Below, one piece after another: positions 1 to 11,955 of a stretch of DNA of 64,000 nucleotides. The stretch lies in NCBI GenBank assembly GCA_038373885.1, contig JAWZYV010019936.1, positions 558,001-622,000 of the forward strand, written 5' to 3'. The DNA is from Cheiracanthium punctorium. Lineage: Eukaryota; Arthropoda; Arachnida; Araneae; Cheiracanthiidae. The notes under the pieces were generated by a model. The model worked only from the letters and a program-made list of their open reading frames with translations, was not told the DNA's origin and ran no database searches. How positions within the stretch are numbered: the first letter of the stretch is position 1; every line of letters begins with the position of its first letter. The position numbers and the translations under genes were made by a program.

Positions 1-342
1 TTTCGAGATCATATAATCAAAAACAGAATAGATCAAAAATATTCTTTTACAATAACTTTAACAACTACATAAACATTGACAACAATAGAACAAACGGTTG
101 GACTGAAAAAAATGAACTGCTAACCTAGAATAAATCAAAAATACATCGTAGCCTACTATATAGCTACGCTGATCCCTGACTCTATCACAATTCCAGTTCA
201 ACCGCTAAAATAAAAAATAAAAAATAAATTACGATTATTCATCCAAAGAGATTAAAAAGTTATTGTCTAATAACGTAAAATGTACACTTTTGTAATTTGT
301 TGTAAAGTTGTTTATTGTGATTTTACTTTTTTTTATTATATA
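1..342. other. AT-rich sequence, no gene seen
   Basis: No reading frame, repeat or RNA motif that I can support lies here. It is the flank of the Helitron that begins at 343. Confidence 0.6.
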
Positions 343-429
343 CTAGCTGAAGTACCCGTTCTTCGCACGGGAATGAATGGACTTTTGGATATTACCATTT
401 GTTGCGAATACTATTTATTGTAATAAAGA

Positions 430-1345
430 GATGTAGCAAAATGGATATCGCGTTACATTGTGTTCATAATCATGCATACCGAATTTCAAGGCAATCGTTT
501 GTGCGGTGCAGAAGGTGATGCGGCGTAGCGCAATCTTCTGGCGAGTTTTAGCAAAACGCATACGGCGAAAATATTCTTCGCATTCAGATATCGATTTATA
601 CGAATTTTCATGACGATCGGATGGACAGTCCTGAAGTTCATGTGTTGACGTGACATCTAGTGTCAAGTTATAGGAAAATGGATAGCGCCAAACTCTTCCC
701 CGTGTTATAATATCTTTGTATACCTATTTTCATAGCGAGCAGTTGCACAGTCAAGAATTGATACACTGCAGGGCCATCTAGTGGTTAATTAAAGTAATGA
801 TTTGCCACAGCGCCGTCAAGTGGGGAATTATAGCAAAATGGATAACGCCAAAATACTGTCATTGTTCAAATAGCTATGTATACTGATTTTCATAGCGACC
901 GTTTGAATGGTCAAGAATTTGGACGAGAAGCGAGTTAAAATAATAATGCATTGCAGTGCCATCTAGTGGTGAGTAACATCAAAAGGAATACAGTTAGAAT
1001 ATATTCTTCGTGCTGAAATGTGTAAGTATAAAAAATTTTATGCCGATCGGTCGAACGGTATAGAAGTTGATGCGTTGAATCGCCATTTAACGGCAAGTTA
1101 CAGCAAAATGGATAGTGAAAAAGATTCTCCGTATTCTAATATCCGCGTGTGCCAAATTTCATCGAAATTGGATGGACGATATTCGCATAGCAAACGGCTA
1201 ATCGGAATAGAATTCGACGTTCTTCTGCGCCACCTAGTGACAAGTTAGAGGAAAACGGATAGCATAAAAACCTTCTCCATGATAAAAGACTTAGGTGAAC
1301 CAAATTTCATGATGATCGGTGAAACGGTGCTGGAGTTTTTCAACC
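430..1345 (-). repeat. About six degenerate ~150-bp tandem units inside Helitron 1
   Basis: A block containing CAAGTTA-AG-AAAATGGATAGCG, then GT-TACC-AATTTCAT-GCGATCGG, then a CCATCTAGTG box, recurs with the AAAATGGA word near 438, 675, 835, 981, 1105 and 1252. Spacing is mostly 124-160 bp (the first is 237). The units have diverged. Short reading frames through them are by-products of the repeat. Confidence 0.7.
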
Positions 1346-1796
1346 TCATACACACATACCAACATTCATTTTTATCTATAACCAGTGTTATTATACATAC
1401 CAGTCTCAAATAAAATCCAGTTTCAAATGTAAGCCTCGCCAAAGTGCCAATACACCATTTTGCAAGAGTGTTTTCAGGGAATCATTCGTAGCATTGACTT
1501 AGCAGCAATCAAAATAGGAAATGGTTCGACCGCCAAACAGTAAAGTAGGCATATTTTTTAAATTATCAACTATAACGTGTTTTATTCATCGTTACCTCGA
1601 TGCGAAACTTCAATTTTCTGAAACTTGGTGGAATTCCGCCAAGTTAAATCAATGTACTCAATTGGCGAGATTTCTGAAGCTAGATCGCTTGAAATGCCCT
1701 AAATACTGCCTTATTTCTGCACGAATAATTGAAATTTGAAGCTGTATTCTAATAAAACCTATACACTTGTTTTCAAAAATGCTATTTCCTTAAACT

Positions 1797-2710
1797 CTCA
1801 GTAAATTGCGCCAAGCCTAAAACTGTGCAAACCGCTAGAACTCACTTTCTCAAAGTCGGCCTATCAGCCATTTTATTTTTCGCCAAACTAAAAAAAATTA
1901 CATATTAGTCTCGGAAATCTTCAATCCTCATTGTTTTGTGTATAAAACATTTCATTCCTGCTCTTTTTTCTTATGCGCAGATGATATTTTAATTTTAAAA
2001 ATAACCTTACAAATATAAACTAAAAAAATCATTATTATTCTTTTATTTTTACTTTAAGAATTTAAAACATTTTATTCGGATAAATCGCCACACACGGCAA
2101 CCACGATGCTTATTTCACACTTTTTTCACTACAGGGGTTACAATTACGGAAAGCTTTCTGCGTGGAGAACATAAAAAATTCCGGGAACGGGTGGTTTTTC
2201 AAAGTTTTAAAGTGGATTATCATTTATTCTATATTATTTTACATATCTGTGCAAAATTTCAAGCTGATAAGTCATTTTTGGGGATTTGTATCCTACCCAA
2301 ATCGACAAACTGAGAAACAGAATTTCATTTTTATTTATAAGATAACCTACGCTTGCTTTTAAAATTACCCTCTCATTAAATTGCGCCAAGCGCCTAGAAT
2401 CATCTTCTGAAAATCGCAAATCAACCATTTTATTTTTCGCCAAATTAAAAAGTTGCACATTTTAGTCTTGGAAAATTTCCAAATCCTATTTTTAATTTGA
2501 GTATAAAAGATTTCATTCCTGCTCTGATTTCACATGCACACGATATTTTAATTAAAAAACAGCCTTACAAATATTCTAAAGAGAAAAAAATGATTATTCT
2601 TTTATTTTTAATTCAAGAGTCTAAATCATTTAATAAATTTGCCAAACATGGTAACCTGGATGCTTATTTCTCACTTTTTCACTGCAGGGGTTACAATTGC
2701 GCTATTGCAG
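1797..2710 (-). repeat. Diverged direct duplication (~575-bp period) inside Helitron 1
   Basis: The block from TCTCAGTAAATTGCGCCAAG (1797) to the TTCACTACAGGGGTTACAAT region (about 2150) is repeated from 2372 to about 2700. It carries the same landmarks in the same order: CAACCATTTTATTTTTCGCC, TTTCATTCCTGCTCT, GATGCTTATTTC. The copies differ by many substitutions and small indels. Confidence 0.7.
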
Positions 2711-2925
2711 AAAGCAAAAATTGGTGGTTTTGACGGGGTTTTTAATCAATATCTCCTAAACTAATTCGAATTTCGAAAAAATCGCTTCGAGGTGTGTCGG
2801 GACCCGTGCTGGAGAATTTCCGTACAAAATTTGGTAGGTCTACGATCACCCGTCTGCGAACTACGCGAAACACAGACAAACTAACGGACTAACGGACAGT
2901 TTACGCATTGCTTTATTTATATAGA

Positions 2926-4689
2926 TTTCTTTGGTACGTGACAACAACGTCAATAATAGCTGTATAGTATTAATGCAATAAGTAATTGTAAATGTAAATA
3001 TATTGTAAATATGTAAATAAATGTTTTTCTTAGCTTGGTGGATGGGAAGGGCTGGAAGACGAAGGCCCCCCTAAGAAGACGAAGGCCCACCCAAAGAAGG
3101 CCCACCTTCTTTGGGTGAGTTCTGGGTTCTTAATGCAATAAATTACAATTGCATAGCAAGCGAAGTGTTAATCCACAGTGCACATTTATTCAGAAAAGTG
3201 TAAAACTGGAGTGTAAAAGCAGAAATAGTGCAACATGCAAAAAAAGTCTCCTTTTGGTTAATTTTACGAAACTTTACGGCTTATGCACAACCTAAAAACT
3301 GCTATATTTATATACGTACATAAAAATAGCAGTTTATATAAGAATATAAGCAGTTTAGCAGTTATATAAGAAGTTTATATAAGTAAACATTTATATAAGT
3401 ATATAAATATTTTTAAAGATATATGAAAATAGCATTAAAAATAAGCACGTGAATATAGTATTAGAACAAAAACCAATACAGTTTGTATTTCAATATATTT
3501 TTTCTTAATTTTAAGTTTTCTCAGACTTTGAATGTCATGCACTATTTGCAGATATAAGTATTTATTCTTTATTATTTTTCCCAAATTAAGGATGCCAAAG
3601 TTCAACTTTTTTTTTTTTTTTTTTTTTTTTTTGCTATTAGAAGTCGCTTACCTAAAGTATTAGTTTTTCGGCCCACCCAAATATACACTGTATCCAAAAT
3701 TCGCTTTAATTCGTTATCTATTAGCGATAAGTAAGAGATGTGATTTTTTTTTAAATGTTGAAAATAAGGTACAGAAAAAGACTATGCTAAGAGAAAAATC
3801 CTATCGTTAATTTTCAAGTTACACATTTTAAACTTGTATACGACCCCAGTACAAAAGAATACCTAATTAGCAAAGTGTGCCCCATACACTAATGAAGTGA
3901 TGAAGAATTTTATCCAAAAAAGCGTCAGAGAAATGAAGATTATTATTACATGCTGACATAGACCACTTTTTCATCTCTCAAGAAGGAAAAAAATGATGTC
4001 GGGTGATCGCATTTTAGGAATCGTACAGAAATTACGAAAGAAAATAATTTTTCGCATTCTAGCACTAAAGGATCACATTCAAATTTATCTATAGCCCCTT
4101 TTTCTTTTATGAATAGTTCCTTTTTTTGAAGATATCACCGAGACATTTTTGATGAAAGGCAGAACTTTTATACATTACTTATCTAAAAGTATCACTTTCT
4201 TTTGCTTAAATTTGAAATGTATGTTTGAAACAAGTATTTTTAACAGGACATAGATCTTTTACGAAACATTTCATAAATATCACTCAATAGAGCCAGTTCA
4301 AAGATTAGTTCTGTTAATAGAACGCGAGAGCCAAAAAGATTAAGATTTGATAATGCCAACTGATTAGTATGATATTTCTCATTGCTCTGTGTATGAATAT
4401 TGCAAAAGTCATTTTTCTTTTGAAGAAAGACATTTTTTTTGCGGGGGGGGGGGGGAGCCTTTAAAAGTAGAATTAATACAAAGTCTAAAATATAATGTTT
4501 AGTTCCACATCGTTGGTTTTCTAATAATTGTGAATTGTTTGTTACTACTATTGTCAACAGCAACTATTGCACATTCATCAAGTACATGTGTTTTCAGCGC
4601 GAGTTATTTCATCTTTTAAAACATATTTCGCATGATACATTCTATACATTATTTATGATCCTCCAAGTAGATTGTTCTGTTTTAAACAT
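2926..4689. other. Intergenic, hairpin and homopolymers only
   Basis: I see no supportable gene. The stretch holds a hairpin at 3088-3117, a poly(T) tract at about 3607-3632 and a G-run at about 4443-4455. The 107-aa minus-strand frame across the G-run shows no recognisable domain. Confidence 0.55.
3088..3117. repeat. Perfect 13-bp inverted repeat
   Basis: CACCCAAAGAAGG and CCTTCTTTGGGTG are separated by the 4-nt loop CCCA. The left flank also repeats the motif AAGACGAAGGCCC twice. The origin of this block is unknown. Confidence 0.85.
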
Positions 4690-4975
4690 CTTGAACCTGA
4701 GTTTTAGTAATCCCTGATCATTCGGCGGGAGTCTCATGCGATTTCATTTGGATTGTGTTTTCAGAAGTTTGTACCAGAATGGATTGTTTCTTCTATTCTG
4801 GTTGCCTTGTGATAGTAAGTTGAGTACCCGCGGGATCGTTTTATCTTGCACTCAGAAAACCCTTGCAGCATTTGACATCCAGTACATGTTGTAGCAAAAA
4901 AGTAATAGCGATAAATTTAAGATTTATTGTTCACAATGAAATGATGGTTATGTGCTTTTCTCTTTCTTTGGTGGC
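4690..4975 (+). repeat. Dispersed repeat R1, copy 1
   Basis: This roughly 280-bp block shares ordered landmarks with 10905-11190 and 14545-14855, all in the same orientation: AATCCCTGATCATT, AGTTTGTA-CAGAATG, GATTGTTTCTTCT-TTCTGG, GT-CCC--GG, ATTTTATC, GATTTATTGTTCAC. No coding capacity is conserved among the copies. I cannot assign it to a known class. Confidence 0.6.
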
Positions 4976-5214
4976 GTTGAAAAAGAGTTGTAGAGGTAAA
5001 ACAAAATATAGAATTAAGAAAGATTGAAAATGATTTATGGTATTGGTTAAAGTTAAGGTAAGTCAATGACAGTTCAATATAAAGGATTTTGTTGATATTT
5101 TTTTTAAACGAAACTGTTAATGATAGAAAAATAAATGTTAATTTTCTTTTTCTGTTCAAGTGTCTACTGGTAATACTTGAAAAACAAGTTCTCTGTACTT
5201 TGTTATCCTCAAAA

Positions 5215-5650
5215 AGAAAAGCGCCAAAATGGCGATCTCTAGAGTACCAGTTTTGAACAGGTGGACTTTCCAAACTCCTTATATGGTTTCCTGCTTTCTG
5301 ACAATACCACAATGAAAGTGGAAGACAAATCCCGTAGCAGAGTCTCCTGAAAAGCAGCTTTTGCTGATGTATCTGCAATCTAATTGCCACTAATACCGAT
5401 ATGGTAGGGAATCCATTGAACATGCAGATTGATTTTTATTAAAAACCTTTTAATCAATTTAAAAATGAATATTGCGACCCCTTACATTCATAAAGTTAGG
5501 TGTTCAATCGAAGATCGGATGTCAGCAAGTATACAAATATCCACGAAATCAGGCTTGGCAATATTCCCGAATCAGCTCAAGCCTTCTCCTATTGCAGCGA
5601 GAGCTCTGATCCGAAAATTGAATATAACTTTGAATTCCTACAGTTACATT
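5215..5650 (-). pseudogene. Decayed RNase H fragment of a non-LTR retrotransposon
   Basis: The minus strand contains VQWIPYHIGISGN, one stop codon, then IADTSAKAAFQETL. This corresponds to the C-terminal part of the RNase H domain found in Jockey/I-type non-LTR elements, where the family shows a WIPSHVGI-GNE-AD-type motif. Upstream in the same direction lies DFVDICILADIRSSIEHL, matching the third catalytic Asp region (usually TDS-SA). Several stops and frame changes separate these pieces, and the reverse transcriptase that should precede them is missing. It is a dead 3' fragment. A second, less decayed RNase H fragment of similar type lies at about 20340-21250. Confidence 0.55.
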
Positions 5651-5659
5651 TAAGTGTTT

Positions 5660-7170
5660 TATACTATTATATTACAACATGAGCTTTCAGGAGATTTAAA
5701 AAAATGTCAAAGAACAAAAACAGATAAATATCTTTGTAAATATTGAGTAAATCTATTCTCCATTTCGATATTATTTAAAACTCGTTTTTCCACAGGGCAC
5801 GCACACTAAAAAAATCTCCAACACTTTATACACATCCGGAAGACGGTGGAATTTTACTGTTGTTATTTAATTCTTTGTTTATGATCAACGAACAGAAAAA
5901 ATATTTGCTACGCCTTTTCATTCTTGCTGCCGACTGTATACATTTGATGTGCATCTTTCGGTATTTTACTGATGGTCTTTTTTGTTTGTTTGTTTGTTTG
6001 CGTGTTTTTTTAATTGGACGCAGTAAGTCTGTGTGAAAGTGAACGCTACTGAATTCAATGACAGGACTAAAACATGCTCTCGAAGAGTGGTATTCAATCC
6101 GACTTGGATGTAGCAACTAAATTATATTTTGCTCAGTCCCTTGAGAAAAGAAACTTATTTCTTTTCAGTTTCTGATTATTGTCCTAGTTCTTGAGATAGC
6201 AAGAGGTTTTGTTCTGGTTTCCATAGCTGAGGAGTTTATTATATTATTGCACAAGACTTGAATTCCTGTTCAAGCTCGATATCTGAAGGTAACACCGAAA
6301 TTGAATAATACTGTCGGGGCAGCTAGACCTCAAGTCAACAATGATTTTTGATTGGGACCCGAATCTGAAGCACAAAAATAGTAAAGGGAGCAATATTTCA
6401 GAATTTGTCTAATATGTGAAGTTAGCTTCCTGTCAAGTTAGCTTCAGAGTCGTAACGTATGTTCCCCAGTCTTTCCCAGAAATATATTTTAGAATGTTTA
6501 GTCTCTTCCTGCCTCTCAACTCGAGCAATTAGAATTGCCTATTGCTAAGAATCTGTTGAACCGTATTAAATTTCATGTACTTAGCATTATTTCTGTAAGG
6601 CATGGTTTGACCATTCATAATAATTTGCAGGCTGATAATTAATATAGATATGTCGATTGGTAGTGTGAAAACTAATCGCAGATTTAGAAGTATTAAAAGT
6701 CAACATGTGCGATTCTTTCTCAGTACTAAAATCTTCTAATATTAGTGTACTCTGCCGTCTCCTCTCTACAGCTCACCAATCCCTGTGAATCTTTTGAATT
6801 TTTTTTTTTTATCTCACTGCGTGATCCCAACTAGCTTTGCTCGCTCATGCCACTCGAGATTCTCGTTAACTAATTTATGCAACTCATGCAAAATAATCAC
6901 ACCACAAATTTAACACAATTCGCTGAAGAGGTAGATGGAAGTACGCAAAAGTGTTTCCTATCGGGCAACCACAATTTAGTACTGATAAATAGTCAATAAT
7001 TACTGGCAGATATATTAGGATGAAAAAATATCGATAAATTAGTAGAACTCTAAAATATTCGGTGGTTAATTTTCACACTATAACAACAATGTAAAATTCA
7101 GTAATATTATGCGAATCAGTTTTAATACTAATACTACAATATTACACACCTAAATTTCAATTAATTAAAT
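5660..7170. other. Intergenic, nothing recognised
   Basis: AT-rich, with only short unsupported frames and a short (TTTG)n run at about 5980-6000. Confidence 0.5.
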
Positions 7171-7812
7171 ACTCAGATGCTTATAATTAAAAACGAAAAT
7201 CTGTTTGTTTGTTTGTCTGTATCGCATACAAATCTACATTGTTTAAACGCCGACATGGAATTTTCCTCAAAGATACAGTGAATTTTTTTATTGTACATTA
7301 AAAATCTGAAAATGCACCCGTTCCTCAATTTTTAGCGATTTTTTAGTTCTTTTGTATTCCGAGAGTAAAAAACTTTAGACATATGAGTGATACAAACTTG
7401 GGCATCAGAAGCGACAAAGGTGTTATTTTGATGCCACGGTAGGCTTCGAAATGAAAATTATGATTCCAGTTCCTTCCAGATAGCTTTCTCGAGATCCCCA
7501 AGTTTAACTATTTCTCTTTTACAAATAAAATGATTTCCTCTGCATGAAATGTTGAAATAAGAGGGACTGTTCCAGAAAATCGAAACCATTCGAATGCGAA
7601 AAGATTCCACAAACACACTACCAGAGAGATTCTTTAACATTGCATTCAATTCCGATGACGAAAATAAGTGAAATTTCCTTAGGAGAGCGTTTGTGGGAAT
7701 TTTTTGCATTGGAAGGATTTCCAGAGAATAGCCCCAAGTATTAACATATTGATAGTTTCAAATCTTTTAATTGTTTTAGTTTGTCAAAAGTAGAACTCTT
7801 GGCTTGCAAATG

Positions 7813-7920
7813 AAATTTGGTATTTTGATGAAAGCGTGATTGTGTGATGAAAGCAAATAAAATTTGGTATTTTGATGAAAACGTGATTGTGTGAAGAAAA
7901 CAAATAAAATTTGGTATTGT
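7813..7920 (+). repeat. 47-bp tandem repeat, about 2.3 copies
   Basis: AAATTTGGTATTTTGATGAA begins at 7813, 7860 and 7907 (the third copy is partial). The units differ by a few substitutions. Confidence 0.85.
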
Positions 7921-8061
7921 GACATTAATTGTAATTAAACAATAAACTCTGAAAATTGATAAAATTTTAAATAGATTCTGCGAAAATACTGTAAATTTCG
8001 ATGACGTCAAATGATTGCCAAGATTTGCAATTAAATTAAGAATTTCAAAAATGGGAAATTT

Positions 8062-8659
8062 GCTACGATATTGTGGATTAAAGAAAAATATAACGTGTTA
8101 ATAAATATTTCGTGTATATTAAATTAAAAAAGTTTGTTATATTCATCATTTTTCAACGGGTGCCTTACACCTAACTAAATGATAAGTAATCCTACGTTAA
8201 TATACATCCCTCTGTAGACATCAGAACAAGATACTGCCTGATTTTTTTTTTCCGTTTATATGTTGAATTAAGCATTGAGGGGCAACAAGCCTGTTCTTTC
8301 TATGTTAACTATAAAGTTTAAATAGCAATATTTTAATATGCAATATTTTGATATGCAATTGATCAAAATATTGACCAATTGATCAAATCAATTTAAAATA
8401 TTGCTACGATATTGTGGATTAAAGAAAAATATAACGTGTTAATAAATATTTCGTGTATATTAAATTAAAAAAGTTTGCTATATTCATCATTTTACAACGG
8501 GTGCCTTACACCTAACTAAATGATAAGTAATCCTACGTTAATATACATCCCTCTGTAGACATCAGAACAAGATACTGCCTGATTTTTTTTTTCCGTTTAT
8601 ATGTTGAATTAAGCATTGAGGGGCAACAAGCCTGTTCTTTCTATGTTAACTATAAAGTT
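8062..8659 (+). repeat. Near-identical 258-bp direct repeat, period 341 bp
   Basis: 8062-8319 and 8403-8659 start with GCTACGATATTGTGGATTAA and end with CTATGTTAACTATAAAGTT. Only a handful of differences are visible by eye. The 83-bp spacer is an AT-rich string built on AATATTTTRATATGCAAT. The high identity, against the decay of the surrounding element, indicates a recent duplication. Confidence 0.9.
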
Positions 8660-10038
8660 GAAATAAAAAATAAAATTTGGCACACCATGGACACGGAGGT
8701 ATACTATAGGTGTGAACGGACACTCTCCATAGCTGCTTGCTGGGATATGTGGTACCCAAACTATGTTTCAATGCAATAAACATTGGAGATTTAGTAACGT
8801 GCAGCGATCCTAGCGATAACAATAAAACATTTCCCGCTCTGACTGCTAACTAGTTTTAACTTTTCTTTTTTTTTTTTAATTTCTCAACCTATAATGTGAA
8901 CAAGATTATGAACACGAGCACTAAATTTTAATTATTTTTTTTACTTTTGATTGCATGGTTGCCTGAGTACAAATGAATTTTTAAAAAAATAAAAAAATGT
9001 TCTATCTTGAGATGTTTAAAATATTGAATTTATATTTGTTAACAAGTACGTATATCGTGGTTGACGAAAAAGAGCTTTTCGTTTAATAAGGTGTATATTA
9101 AGTTCAGAAAATGGCTTTGAGTTCATTACTGAGTTTTTCATATAACATGACTTTAATATTTTAATATGAGTTACAGTTTAGTGGGAATTTAAAGCTGTGT
9201 AAAAATTTATCGCCGCTATAAATGTAAATGCTGTTTGTTAGAGTGTGATCATCATTATAAATAAGCACATTTTTAATATTGTCTTCCCTTCCATGGCTAC
9301 ACCTTCAGTTACCGAATGAGGTGTTGTGCCATCTATATGCAACAACGGTGTTATCCCATTTTCTAAGGGAAGTGTCCGCTACTAAAGGTTTAACTTCGTG
9401 GCCACGGATTAAAGTAGAATGATGTACGTCATTTTTGGAGCAGAAGTCTTTACGAATTGTCACAGATTCAGTCGACAGTACCAGATGTCATTGCATCTGA
9501 TAAGGGGAAACCGCATAGTGCGCATGTGAAGCTCTGGATCATTCGGAAGATTTGTTGCCACATATGCGAAGGAAATGATATGCAAATAGATAAAATAGTT
9601 TTTAAACTAGAGTATATTTAAAGATTAATGTTTTATCTGTTTCATAGAATGTATTTTTATTTTCTAAATCTTAAGAGCTTTAAAAATTACTTCAGTTTTT
9701 GTTTCATTGCAGCTTAAGTAACAACAATGGATAATATTGTTATGATAACTAAATCGTAATATTGAAATTAGAAATGAAATTACTTACTCATTGACTTTGT
9801 ACTTTGTTTTTACGTAATGCACTTAAAATTGTATTAGTAAGTTAAATGATATCAAACTTTGACGGAAAAATAACATCATGATCGAGACAATTTCCAAGCA
9901 TGTAACCTGAATCAAAAATATAAATTATTCAAGAGACAAAAGTTTGCTGAAATAAGCAGATAAATACATATTTTTTTCGCATTCATATAATGTTTTAACA
10001 ATCTACATTCCCGTGCGAAGAGCGGATACTTCAGCTAG

Positions 10039-10900
10039 TAAAGTATAAATAGAAAAGTTCCTTAATTGTAAAAATATCATAGATAACGTACTCTGTTACT
10101 TTAGTTAAACTGAAATTGTAATTTAAAATTAATATTTTCGGTTCGTGATGTAATAATCAAAATTGCAAATAAATGTAAATGTTATTTTATAACATTAAAT
10201 CTCTCATAAGTTGTCAGTAAAATGAAGTATGTTTATAATACAATACTTTATAATGAATTGTTTTAATCGTTATGAAAATTCATGTATTAAATTGCAGATT
10301 TAAAATTGAACTCAACGATAAATAATATTGAAGTTTGCATTCTCGGTACAAAAATTTTAAGACTAGAAACATGATTTTGTTGGGTAAATTATTATCAAGC
10401 GAAAAATTCAAAACCTTCATGTACCTCTTTAAAATTTCACAATAGAAAATTCGTAATGTCTCTGGAAATTATGGTAGAAATTTTGCGAAAATTTATATCT
10501 ATGGTAATTAAAAGGTTTTTCTTTCGTTTGAAAAGTGAAAGTAGGATGTTCCTATTTAAAAGACGAAATTGATGCAGAATTAAATAAGAAGACAACCCCT
10601 TGTGCAAATTGTAAAGAATTTCAAATTAATGTATAGTACGTTATTCGTAAATGGTATGTATAAGTGTGCTATACGTCGGAACTCGGCCAAATAAAGCACA
10701 AGTAAGCCTTTTTTATCTTATTATAGCTGTATCCTTTCAGCTTAATAGCAAACGTGTTGAAAACCTAATGCAACACTGGCGAGTGCAAACGACATCATTA
10801 AAATCTGCATTTTTAAAATTGTTGTTGTATATTTACTTCTTGATAAGTACCTTATGTCTCTCACGCACAACACACACCTTTTATTTTTAATTTCTTTTAC
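10039..10900. other. Intergenic, nothing recognised
   Basis: AT-rich. The 79-aa plus-strand frame at 10651 has no recognisable domain, and no splice or promoter context I can defend. Confidence 0.5.
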
Positions 10901-10904
10901 TTGA

Positions 10905-11190
10905 ATTGTGCAATCTCAGATTCAACAATTCCTATTCCTGATTACTCAATTGTTTTCTTGGAGAGGGAAAGGGGGTTCATTTGTATTGTTTTTTTTTTTG
11001 GAAGTTTGTTGCAGAGTGCATTGTTTCTTCTGTTCTGGTCTTTTTACGATAGCGATTTAGTGCCCAAGGGAGCATTTTATCCTCTACTGGAAAACACTTG
11101 ATGCAGTGCGCGTCTAGTATGGTGTACCAGTGATAAATATACGATTTACTGTCCAGGAGAAAGTGATGTTTAAATACCTTCCTCTATCTT
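10905..11190 (+). repeat. Dispersed repeat R1, copy 2
   Basis: Shares TTTCTTCTGTTCTGGTC, TTTAGTGCCCAAGGGAGCAT and GTGATAAATATACGATTTACTG in order with copies at 4690 and 14545, same strand. Confidence 0.6.
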
Positions 11191-11955
11191 ACAGAGCGTT
11201 GTAAAATACTCGTAAATAAAAAAAGCTAGTACAAGAAAAACTGAAATTTTTTTTATAGCACTATAAAACTGAGATAACTTAATGACAGCTAATGCTATAA
11301 TTTAAAACGTTTCGTAGGAAAATTGAGATTTTTAAAAATAGGAAGTGCTTTTTTAAATACCGTGTGCAAGTAAATAAATATATGTGCTAAATTTCCTTTC
11401 CTATAGCTATCTGAAAGATTGATATTCTTTTAAATAACTGTGAAGTACATTTTGGAAAGCACTGAGCCTGATAGATGGAGCTATCAAAACTATACCTTGT
11501 TAAAAAGAATGCATGACATTTGTTAACATAATTATTTGGTTATTATAATTTTTGCTAAATCAAATGCATAAACCGGATTAATAACTATATTATTATAAGT
11601 AAGACAAATAAATCTGTCTAATACACCAGAATTCTTCTCTATGATTTTCCGCAGAGAAAGTTTTACTCAAAATTATATATATATACACTACTCAAAACAA
11701 TTAAAGGATATTGTAAGTTTTATATAAAATAAAGATATAAGCGATTTTTTTTTTTTTTTTTTTGCTGAAAATGGAAGAAGAGAATCACAAATGCAAATTT
11801 TTCTGATTTTCAAACTGTGGAGTATGCTAATTTTGAGTTCGACGTCAAAAACGTCGCTTCAGCGGCAGCGAATGAAATTGGACTTTCAACTGAATAAAAG
11901 ACAATGAAGACAAGGATGATCGGCATTCAGTGACTGCTTTGTTTCGATGAGTACG

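Larger units (their letters stand above)
343..2925 (-). mobile_element. Non-autonomous Helitron (family 1)
   Basis: Read on the minus strand, the element starts with TCTATATAAATAAAG just after an A (2925/2926). It ends in a hairpin (stem CCCGT/ACGGG, loop GCGAAGA), a short spacer TACTTCAG and the terminal CTAG just before a T. These are the defining ends of Helitrons: 5' TC, a hairpin about 10 nt before 3' CTRR, and insertion between A and T. No RepHel protein is encoded, so mobility would need an enzyme made elsewhere. The same 3' end recurs at 10038 and, in a variant form, in the Helitrons at 45183 and 49076. The interior is made almost wholly of two repeat systems. Confidence 0.8.
7175..10038 (+). 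mobile_element. Probable Helitron (family 1), 5' end uncertain
   Basis: The 3' end is clear. CCCGTGCGAAGAGCGGA, a decayed version of the family-1 terminal hairpin, is followed by TACTTCAG and CTAG, then T (10036-10039). The 5' boundary is inferred. Around 7175-7230 a GTTTGTTTGTTTGTCTGT stretch precedes CGCATACAAATCTACA, the same layout as the 5' part of Helitron 1 (GTTTGTCTGTG, GTAGACCTACCAAAT). The starting TC is not intact. No helicase or Rep frame is present. The element contains the repeats at 7813 and 8062. Confidence 0.5.

Noticed and set aside
4240..4563. 107-aa minus-strand frame
   Set aside because: It runs through a G homopolymer and shows no recognisable motif.
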